Positions 39,928 to 46,801 of a stretch of 64,000 nucleotides of DNA are shown in pieces. The DNA is from an uncultured Thalassolituus sp. (GTDB lineage Bacteria; Pseudomonadota; Gammaproteobacteria; Pseudomonadales; Oceanobacteraceae). Position 1 is the first letter of the stretch. Each line of letters begins with the position of its first letter. A program made the translations under genes and the position numbers. The stretch covers positions 28,786 to 92,785 of the forward strand of contig NZ_CATMFB010000016.1 of NCBI RefSeq assembly GCF_950066645.1. The letters run 5' to 3'. The notes below the pieces were generated by a model. The model saw nothing but the letters and a program-made list of their open reading frames with translations, was not told the origin of the DNA and did no database searches.

Positions 39928-40704
39928 ATGAAAAGACCCCTCGTTGTCACAATAGTCACAATAACCGCGTTATTGACGGGGTGCCTGTCAGGCCCCGGTT
40001 TTGTGTCAGTTGACGAAAAGTTCAGTAAAAGCGAAAGCGCGTCAGGAATCCATCTTGTGCGTAAGGGTGAAACACTTTATGCCATTGCCTGGCGCTATGG
40101 ACTGGACTACCGGGAGTTGGCGAACGCTAACTCCATCTCTGCGCCTTATATCATTTACCCAGGACAGAAAATTGACGTGAAGTATACGGCCCGATCGAAC
40201 AAGGTCGTTGCGACTCCCTCTGTCAGAAATCCGTCAAAAGTCCCGGCGCCACGTACTCAGCCAACGCAGACCAAAACTGAAAATAGTCATGTATCGCCAA
40301 GTAATATACCGGATGCCCCGGTTTCTCAGTGGTTGTGGCCTTTGGAAGGGCAAGTAATTGGTCATTTTTCGACCAAAAAGCCGGTCAACAAGGGGATTGA
40401 TATCGCCGGGTCTTTGGGGGAATCTGTTTTGGCAGCAGCGGCGGGAACTGTGGTTTACGCAGGGACCGGGCTGAGGGGTTACGGGAATCTGGTGATCATA
40501 CGTCACAACGAAAAGTTCCTCAGCGCCTACGCCCACGCAAGCCGCATCCTGGTCAGCGAGAATCAAGAAGTTAAAGCGGGCGGGAAAATTGCCGAAACAG
40601 GATCTACTGGTACCGACAAAGTGAAACTTCACTTTGAGATCCGGGAAGACGGCAAGCCGGTAAATCCACTGAAGTATCTGCCAGCGCGCAGAGGAGGTGG
40701 GTAA
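39928..40704 (+). CDS. nlpD: LysM/LytM lipoprotein NlpD (degenerate peptidase, amidase activator)
   Basis: Outer-membrane lipoprotein that activates the septal amidase AmiC. Start MKRPLVVTIVTITALLTGC gives a signal with lipobox LLTGC; LysM follows (GIHLVRKGETLYAIAWRYGLDY, residues ~43-90), then a linker and a LytM (M23) domain from about residue 135. Metal ligands are broken: the first His of HxGxD is Asn (NKGIDIAG) and the first His of HxH is Lys (KLHFEIR), so it should be non-catalytic, as in E. coli NlpD. Precedes rpoS by 73 bp, the conserved order; the rpoS promoter is expected inside nlpD. Confidence 0.95.
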   Translation: MKRPLVVTIVTITALLTGCLSGPGFVSVDEKFSKSESASGIHLVRKGETLYAIAWRYGLDYRELANANSISAPYIIYPGQKIDVKYTARSNKVVATPSVRNPSKVPAPRTQPTQTKTENSHVSPSNIPDAPVSQWLWPLEGQVIGHFSTKKPVNKGIDIAGSLGESVLAAAAGTVVYAGTGLRGYGNLVIIRHNEKFLSAYAHASRILVSENQEVKAGGKIAETGSTGTDKVKLHFEIREDGKPVNPLKYLPARRGGG

Positions 40705-40777
40705 AAAGTTAAACAGTTGTTCTGGTACGAAACCTGTTTCGGTTCAGGTTCAGGACGACAACAAAAAATAGGCGGGT

Positions 40778-41749
40778 ATGAACATGGCAGTACAACAACG
40801 TGAAATCCTCGAAGATGAAGTTTTTGATGATGTAGAAGCGATGTCGGCAGATGATGCTGACGGTGATTCTGGTCAGGAAGATGAGCGCTTTGCCGCTGAC
40901 ACATCCGGGAAAACGCTCGATGCGACCCAGATGTACCTGAACGAGATTGGCTTTTCACCTCTGCTGTCCGCTGAAGAAGAAGTACATTACGCACGACTGG
41001 CTCGCAAAGGCGACGAGATGGGCCGTCGACGTATGATCGAAAGTAACCTGCGACTGGTGGTTAAGATCTCCCGTCGTTACGTGAACCGCGGTCTGTCACT
41101 GCTGGATCTGATCGAAGAGGGCAACCTCGGCCTGATCCGCGCTGTAGAGAAGTTTGATCCGGAGCGTGGCTTCCGTTTCTCAACCTACGCCACCTGGTGG
41201 ATCCGTCAGACGATCGAACGCGCCATCATGAACCAGACCCGCACCATCCGTCTGCCGATTCATGTGGTGAAAGAACTGAATGTGTACCTGCGTGCCGCCC
41301 GTGAACTGGCTCAGAAGCTGGACCACGAACCTACCGCAGAAGAAATTGCAGAACTGCTCGACAAGCCAGTGGCCGACGTAAAACGTATGCTCAAGCTTAA
41401 CGAGCGTGTGACGTCAGTGGATACCCCACTGGGTCCGAACTCAGACAAGTCAATTCTGGATACGATTGCCGACGAGCGGATCGAAGATCCAGGTACTGAA
41501 CTGCAGAACAACGACATTCAGTCGAATCTGGAGCGTTGGGTCGAAGAGCTGCCTGAGAAGCAACGTGAAGTACTGTCCCGTCGTTTTGGTCTGCGTGGTT
41601 ATGAGGCCAGCACACTGGAAGACGTTGGCCGCGAAATTGGTCTGACCCGCGAACGCGTGCGCCAGATTCAGGTAGAAGCGCTGAAGCGTCTGCGTGAAGT
41701 ATTTGAAAAGCACGGTCTGGATGCGACCACTCTGTTCGGCGCAGCCTGA
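40778..41749 (+). CDS. rpoS: RNA polymerase sigma factor RpoS (sigma-38)
   Basis: Stationary-phase and general stress sigma factor. The 323-residue protein has an acidic N-terminus, region 1.2 ([20 protein letters not shown]), region 2 ([34 protein letters not shown] in pieces), region 3 ([10 protein letters not shown]) and region 4 with the [21 protein letters not shown]. The FSPLLS and downstream pattern separate it from RpoD and RpoH. Either ATG at 40778 or 40784 may be used. A strong terminator follows directly. Confidence 0.97.
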   Translation: MNMAVQQREILEDEVFDDVEAMSADDADGDSGQEDERFAADTSGKTLDATQMYLNEIGFSPLLSAEEEVHYARLARKGDEMGRRRMIESNLRLVVKISRRYVNRGLSLLDLIEEGNLGLIRAVEKFDPERGFRFSTYATWWIRQTIERAIMNQTRTIRLPIHVVKELNVYLRAARELAQKLDHEPTAEEIAELLDKPVADVKRMLKLNERVTSVDTPLGPNSDKSILDTIADERIEDPGTELQNNDIQSNLERWVEELPEKQREVLSRRFGLRGYEASTLEDVGREIGLTRERVRQIQVEALKRLREVFEKHGLDATTLFGAA

Positions 41750-41762
41750 TACAGAGCAACTA

Positions 41763-41790
41763 AAAAAACCGGCCATTGGCCGGTTTTTTT
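41763..41790. terminator. Bidirectional intrinsic terminator between rpoS and the MaoC-like gene
   Basis: AAAAAACCGGCC / GGCCGGTTTTTTT with a 3-base loop, 13 bases after the rpoS stop. The A- and T-tracts allow it to work on both strands, serving rpoS and the convergent MaoC-like gene. Confidence 0.9.
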
Positions 41791-41811
41791 ATGCGCGCGG
41801 GAAAGGCGTAA

Positions 41812-42675
41812 TCAAAGATAGGTCACGCGGCCATTGATGTATGGCTTGCCTTCTTCCGGATCTGTCAGGCTGAAATCAATCCCATCAGCACCGACGTTGT
41901 AGCCGAGACGGGCTTTACCCGGGAGGAAAATCGGCAGCTTGAATTCCACGTCAACCCGCGCCGCTTTGTCTTTGATATGAGACTCCATCGACGCCAGAGC
42001 GCGACCTTTCGCCCACATACCGTGCGCAATCGGGCGTTTGAAACCAAAGGCGCGCGCGGTGAACGGGAATAGGTGGATCGGATTGATGTCCTTGCCGAGC
42101 AGAGCGTATTTAACACCCGTCAGAGCAGGCACTTCCCAGTCAACACTGCGACCTGCCGCTTCGAGGGTTTCAAATTCGGCGTCTTTCTTCAGCTCAGGAT
42201 TCTTTTTGCCGCGTTTCAGCAGGTAGGTCCGGCATTCCCACATCAACTCGTCTTTCACAAATACACGCGTGTAAAAGGTAAATTCGCTGCCGTTGTAGAC
42301 GGGCTCCGGGCCAATCAGCGTGCAGTCGATATTCATCACGGCATCTTCTGGAATGCGCTTGTGCTGAGTAATGGTGTTACGCACGTGTACCAGCCCCATG
42401 ACTGCATGCGGGTAAGCATCCGACAGAAAGAGATCGCTCTGTAGCGGAAAGGCCAGCAGGAAGGGGTAAGTAAACGGCAGGTAGCCACTGTCTGAGAAGC
42501 CACACTGCTCACGGTAACCGCGCAGCTCTGTTTTATTCACAGTGACGTTGTTGCGGCTGTAACGCGCCCGCTCTTCGCACACCAGGGCTTCTTTGGGTGG
42601 CTTAGGGTTTTTAAGTGCGATACGGATATATTGGATCAGCGCCGGTGTCGGGCGTGTAATAGTCTTTGTCTTCAT
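41812..42675 (-). CDS. MaoC-like hotdog dehydratase-family protein
   Basis: 287-residue protein with two hotdog-type halves; the C-terminal MaoC-like domain carries the hydratase motif region KDINPIHLFPFTARAFGFKRPIAHGMW, where Asp and His of the R-hydratase dyad are recognisable (D-x4-H). The N-terminal half (YPFLLAFPLQSDLFLSDAYPHA) resembles FAS-type dehydratase partners. Likely acts on acyl-CoA or acyl-ACP intermediates; substrate unknown. Convergent with rpoS. It is the last core gene before the genomic island, which begins within about 700 bp upstream of its start. Confidence 0.85.
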   Translation of the reverse strand: MKTKTITRPTPALIQYIRIALKNPKPPKEALVCEERARYSRNNVTVNKTELRGYREQCGFSDSGYLPFTYPFLLAFPLQSDLFLSDAYPHAVMGLVHVRNTITQHKRIPEDAVMNIDCTLIGPEPVYNGSEFTFYTRVFVKDELMWECRTYLLKRGKKNPELKKDAEFETLEAAGRSVDWEVPALTGVKYALLGKDINPIHLFPFTARAFGFKRPIAHGMWAKGRALASMESHIKDKAARVDVEFKLPIFLPGKARLGYNVGADGIDFSLTDPEEGKPYINGRVTYL

Positions 42676-43174
42676 GTCTCAACTCTCAAATGGGTCACAA
42701 TCGATGTATCAGTGACGCGCAGCTATTTTGCCTCAGAACCTAATGGCATTTCAGGCCATTATAGGGTGGAAAATAGACAAGTGATAAGTTTTTCCGGTGA
42801 AAGCTGAAAACCGGGGAGGCAGCCGGACAACAGGAGGTTATCCGGCCTGGAGCATCAGAACGGTAGTTCACATAAAGTAGCGAACAAGCCATTCAACTCA
42901 TTGAAAATATTGGCTTTTATCATAAAGACAACCAAAACTGTTAAGTTAAGCCCAACATTGTCAACTTTCTGGGCAGGTACTCTAGGAGTATTAGCCGCCA
43001 AGCGTAAAGATAGAATCTTGACACTTTCAGCGACAGCACCTGATCAACTCAGGCGGCTCCAACACCCAAAATCAAAAAAGGCAGGTATTGGAAGGCTGGT
43101 TGTTTCTACCAAACATTAAATCGCATTCTAGCAAGATCTCGGCTAAATAAAATCCATTTCCCGCTCTTGCCATC

Positions 43175-43290
43175 AACTCTATGTCAAACCTTGGTATTTG
43201 CGCCCGTTTTCAAGCCCTCACCGACTCAGGGCCTCAGACCAAGGGCCAATCCAGCAGCCTGCTGCACGATTTGAGGTTTGAGATAGAGTT
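43175..43290. repeat. 17-bp inverted repeat enclosing an 82-base structured loop
   Basis: AACTCTATGTCAAACCT (43175-43191) pairs 16/17 with AGGTTTGAGATAGAGTT (43274-43290). The loop itself folds: GCCCT/AGGGC, GGCC/GGGCC and CAGCAG/CTGCTG pairs. It is GC-rich within AT-rich sequence and lies 77 bases beyond the last gene of the island. It could be a recombination site for the island recombinases, a small structured RNA or a terminator-like structure. Confidence 0.65.
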
Positions 43291-43296
43291 ACCTAA

Positions 43297-43358
43297 AATT
43301 ACGCACAATTACGCGTCACATGCATAATTACGCAAACCATGCGTAACTCCGCGTAATT
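43297..43358. repeat. Cluster of AATTACGC motifs in both orientations
   Basis: Direct copies AATTACGC at 43297, 43307 and 43326; inverted copies GCGTAACT at 43341 and GCGTAATT at 43351. The innermost pair forms AATTACGC-7 bases-GCGTAACT. Spacings of about 10 and 19-20 bases put sites on one helix face. This looks like a multi-site binding region for a DNA-binding protein at the island end. Confidence 0.65.
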
Positions 43359-43367
43359 CTCGCATTA

Positions 43368-45755
43368 CTACACTTTTGCTCGAGCCTGCACCTGCTGCTC
43401 AATTTTCTGTGAGATCTGCGAATACAGTCGAGCCTCTTCGTTCTCCCTATCAGTTACGGTTACTACCAAGGCATACTTTTCCAATTCAGCACTTAACGAG
43501 CCCCCCCATCCTGCTGCATCCTGCCTAGTGACCACGACAAACCATTTGAAATCAGGGGATAGTTTTTTAAAGTTCCATTTAGAGCACTGAACACTACCCT
43601 TGCTACGTAGCTCTGATGAGATTGTTCTATTTGCTTTGCTTGAGACGGTATCACTTAACCTATCTTTGTCTTTTTGCAGCTCTTTGTGAAAGTGTTTTTG
43701 TACTTCATCCAAAGAGCGACCTTTAACTAAATTGAACACTATCTTGGTAGCACGGTAGTCAAGGCGTGTTGTGCGGACGGCAGGCGAATAACTTAGGGAA
43801 ACCCGCAATTCTCTTGCAGATTTTTTACGGCGGAGAAACTCTTCAGGCAATGGTAATTCATAAAACTGATAACTATCGTTTGAGATTGAATCTTCAGCCA
43901 TTAATAACACTGCTGACTCATCGGATCGATAAAGGTTCTCCTCATTAACCAGCCCATATCCGGCAACCTCTGTTTGAGGGTCCCGCCGTCCGTTGGCTTT
44001 TGAGTATGCCTTTTTAACCTCATCGGAAAATGTCGATAAGCACTCATCCGGCATGTCGGCATGATTAACCAAAATTGCCCTTAATAAATTTGCAGACGCA
44101 TCTGGATAATTAGCCAGAAGGCGCCCTGCCAGGTGCGTAATATAAGGGGCTGAAAAGCTAGTTCCATGACAGACACTGAACAGCGTATTACCAACAAAAT
44201 TTGGATTTAGGCTTAAAATTCCTGGCTCACCGTCTTTGACTTGCCATTGCTTCCCCTCGAAACGCATTGGTGAGGCAAAATTTCCCCCATGCGCAACTAG
44301 CTCTGGCTTGATAGCTCCCTTGACTGTTGGCCCGTGCCTTGTAAAAGGTGATGGTTGATTAGCTTTCGCCGCCGCCAAGTGATCGATATCTTCTGGGCGC
44401 TGTAAATCACCTCTAGTTGCATCATGCAAGGCTAGACTACCGACTGTTAATACATTCAGCGCAGGAGCTGGATCAATAATTCGATTGTGATCACCCAGCA
44501 AATACTCTGGATACTCTTCTCTCCAACTTTCTGCTGGGACGGGTGGTTCATCACATCCCCTAAAATTACCTACAGAAACCACAAATAGAATATCGTGCTT
44601 TCTTGCTAGCAAATCGAGAACATAGGCGATACCTCGGATATGCTTACCATCATAGGGGGAGTTTTCGTTCCCAATTGATAGGTTAAAAATCCGGCAACCA
44701 AAACCGACAAAATACTCAACAGCTTCAACCAAAGTGGACTCGATAGACTGAGCATTAAACTCGCAGTGCTTGTTTAATATTTTTCCATTAAAGAGCCAAG
44801 CTTCAGGTACCCAGTAATTGGAGCGGCTACATTCTTCCAGATTACCGTACAATGCAATCCCAGCTACTTGAGTTCCGTGCTCAGCAGCATCGAACTCATC
44901 TTCACCCTCTACAAAACTGGCGCTTTCTGCGACTGCGCTCTTTAAAAGAGGGTGATTTGTATTGATACCGCTATCTAAAATGCAGATTCGCGGGGCATCT
45001 TTATGTGGTGGCTGAATGTCTGCTGGCAGAGAGTTAATATCCCGATTAATAGTTTGATAATCGATACCACTTCGCGGAGGCAAGTCGATAAATCTCACAT
45101 CAGAATGGTTTAGTAATTTTTCAACACCATTCCTATCGACCATGAGCCTATACATAAGCAGACTATCAAGATTAACTTTATCCTTGCTCTCAATATTGTT
45201 GCTTACCAACCATTGTTCAAATGCATCAACTAGCTCTTTTCGTTGTGGACTCGCGCTTAAATCAGAAGGCCATAATTCAACATCCAGCGTAAACATTTCA
45301 TCCTGAGGAAGCCCATATTGTTTAAGCGCCCAACTCTTTCTATCCTCAGCATTCCACGCCTCTATGCTTGTAAGCGCTTCAAGAAGTTGTTTTCGGGTAA
45401 TATCCTTGTCATCCAGACCGAGCCTGGCCAAATGATCTGAAAAAGTAGCCAACCCTTGCTCCGTGGTGAAAACCACACATATGTGACTATCTTCTTGACT
45501 CACGAATTCTACGCCATGCGCCACAAGCTCATTGAATGAAAGCGTATCTTCATACTTCAACTTGAGTACGTAATGTCCTGGCCTCGACGTTAACTGCTGC
45601 TTAACAGCTTGAGTCGTGCTAGCCAACGCACCAGATAATTTTTGACCGTGCCCAACTAAGTCACTTCGCTTTTTGAAGCGAGGAGGACGACCAGACCTCC
45701 TCGGGTTATTAATTGGTTCTTTCTCGATACGCAGATGCTCAAATTCTTGTGCCAT
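43368..45755 (-). CDS. Subtilisin-like (S8) serine protease, IetS-like defence protein
   Basis: 795-residue S8 peptidase, last gene of the defence operon. No signal peptide, so cytosolic. Residues 1-250 are a family-specific N-terminal region; the catalytic triad is intact: D261 in ICILDSGINTNHPL, H293 in AAEHGTQVAGIALYG, N397 oxyanion in VVSVGNF, and S533 in CHGTSFSAPYITHLAG. It follows the AAA ATPase gene by 15 bp; an AAA ATPase plus S8 protease is the composition of IetAS, an anti-phage pair. By analogy the ATPase would hold the protease in check or trigger it. The C-terminal 250 residues are unrecognised. Confidence 0.88.
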   Translation of the reverse strand: MAQEFEHLRIEKEPINNPRRSGRPPRFKKRSDLVGHGQKLSGALASTTQAVKQQLTSRPGHYVLKLKYEDTLSFNELVAHGVEFVSQEDSHICVVFTTEQGLATFSDHLARLGLDDKDITRKQLLEALTSIEAWNAEDRKSWALKQYGLPQDEMFTLDVELWPSDLSASPQRKELVDAFEQWLVSNNIESKDKVNLDSLLMYRLMVDRNGVEKLLNHSDVRFIDLPPRSGIDYQTINRDINSLPADIQPPHKDAPRICILDSGINTNHPLLKSAVAESASFVEGEDEFDAAEHGTQVAGIALYGNLEECSRSNYWVPEAWLFNGKILNKHCEFNAQSIESTLVEAVEYFVGFGCRIFNLSIGNENSPYDGKHIRGIAYVLDLLARKHDILFVVSVGNFRGCDEPPVPAESWREEYPEYLLGDHNRIIDPAPALNVLTVGSLALHDATRGDLQRPEDIDHLAAAKANQPSPFTRHGPTVKGAIKPELVAHGGNFASPMRFEGKQWQVKDGEPGILSLNPNFVGNTLFSVCHGTSFSAPYITHLAGRLLANYPDASANLLRAILVNHADMPDECLSTFSDEVKKAYSKANGRRDPQTEVAGYGLVNEENLYRSDESAVLLMAEDSISNDSYQFYELPLPEEFLRRKKSARELRVSLSYSPAVRTTRLDYRATKIVFNLVKGRSLDEVQKHFHKELQKDKDRLSDTVSSKANRTISSELRSKGSVQCSKWNFKKLSPDFKWFVVVTRQDAAGWGGSLSAELEKYALVVTVTDRENEEARLYSQISQKIEQQVQARAKV

Positions 45756-45770
45756 CTAAGCTAATTCCCT

Positions 45771-46748
45771 TTATTTTGTATTTTCTTTTTCAGCAGCCTG
45801 CTTCAAGTCCTTAATTGTCAAGAATTCTTGACTGCGAAGAATCATTCGCTTTACTGCTCGGCGGACAATTCGCTCAATATCTGCACCACTTCGGTTAGCA
45901 AATATGTCAGTTGACTTTTTGTCAGTTAGCTCGAACTGGCGACGAACACCTCGCAACTTAATCGAAAGTATCTGTTCAACTTGCTGCGGGCTAGGAAGTG
46001 GGAAATCGATTGTTTCATCAAATCGCCGCCAGATAGCGCCATCCAGAATCTGTTCGTGATTAGTCGCCGCTAAAATAAGGCTTTTGCCTTGGTACGCATC
46101 CATCATTTGCAGAACAGCATTCACAACACGACGCAACTCGCCGTGCTCTGATGAATCTGATCGCTCTTTACCTATCGCATCAAACTCATCAAACAGAACA
46201 ACCATCTGGTTATCGGCGATAAAATCAAAAACCTTTCTCAGATTAGCCGCAGTTTCACCTAAGAACGATGACACCAAAGCGTCAAGGCGCACAATTGCCA
46301 ACGGTAAATCCAACTCGAACGCGATAACCTCGGCTGCCAGTGTCTTCCCACACCCAGGCGGGCCGTGAAATATGACTTTTCCCGAAGGTTTCATTCCAAA
46401 ACTTCGCAATATATCGGCGCGGCGATGCTCTTCCAATAGCTCTTCGATAGCCTCTTGGCCGGGGTCAGGCAACACCATCTCTTCAAGCGGTCGATGTGCT
46501 TGCCGAATATCTAATAGCGGCAAACCTCTCTCTTTGTCTATTGGAGGAGAGGGCAGTGCGTTCCTCCCTGATCGCTTAGCAGGCTTTAAATGCTCACCAT
46601 ATAGAATCTGTTCCAAGTCGTTAGCCAACAAGTGATGCTGCTTTTGACGCTCATCCTGAATAACGGCTTCGGAAGCGCGGCGAAAAGCCTCAGAATCACC
46701 ACTGGCCCCTGCTTTAATTAATTGCCGTAATATTTTTCCGTTTGCCAT
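45771..46748 (-). CDS. AAA+ ATPase, IetA-like defence protein
   Basis: FtsH/Cdc48-like AAA ATPase without membrane span. I chose the ATG at 46746-46748 (MANGKILRQLIKAG) because AGAGGA lies ten bases upstream; a GTG seven codons earlier has no such signal. The 325 residues have an N-terminal helical region, Walker A GPPGCGKT near residue 129, Walker B VVLFDEFDAIG near 183, sensor AATNHE and arginine finger WRRFDE. It lies 33-54 bp after the helicase and 15 bp before the S8 protease, matching the IetA-IetS pair. It probably remodels or gates the protease. Confidence 0.88.
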   Translation of the reverse strand: MANGKILRQLIKAGASGDSEAFRRASEAVIQDERQKQHHLLANDLEQILYGEHLKPAKRSGRNALPSPPIDKERGLPLLDIRQAHRPLEEMVLPDPGQEAIEELLEEHRRADILRSFGMKPSGKVIFHGPPGCGKTLAAEVIAFELDLPLAIVRLDALVSSFLGETAANLRKVFDFIADNQMVVLFDEFDAIGKERSDSSEHGELRRVVNAVLQMMDAYQGKSLILAATNHEQILDGAIWRRFDETIDFPLPSPQQVEQILSIKLRGVRRQFELTDKKSTDIFANRSGADIERIVRRAVKRMILRSQEFLTIKDLKQAAEKENTK

Positions 46749-46801
46749 CCCGATATCCTCTTTAAGCACGACTAGCCTGTAGTCTAGCGCCTATGGACTA
46801 T

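Larger units (their letters stand above)
42676..43367. other. Left boundary region of the genomic island (no gene)
   Basis: These 690 bases hold no convincing gene; a TTG-initiated 72-codon frame at 42901-43119 lacks supporting signals. From left to right: a GCCGGA / TCCGGC hairpin at about 42831-42855; a terminator-like AAGCCATTCAAC ... TTGGCTTTTAT segment (42889-42918) that resembles the ssb terminator at the other end of the island; a 17-bp inverted repeat with a GC-rich structured loop (43175-43290); and a cluster of AATTACGC motifs (43297-43358). Composition becomes AT-rich from about 42.86 kb. Confidence 0.6.

Noticed and set aside
42901..43119. 72-codon open frame at the left island boundary
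   Set aside because: TTG start, no ribosome binding site, no recognisable domain, and it overlaps a terminator-like segment. Probably chance.
43175..43290. Integron attC-like recombination site
   Set aside because: The folded element is similar in size to attC, but I see no GTTRRRY-type core boxes and no integron integrase; the recombinases nearby are of a different type.
43297..43358. CRISPR array or iteron-based plasmid origin
   Set aside because: Repeats are only 8 bases, few, and in both orientations, without spacers of uniform length, cas genes or a replication initiator.
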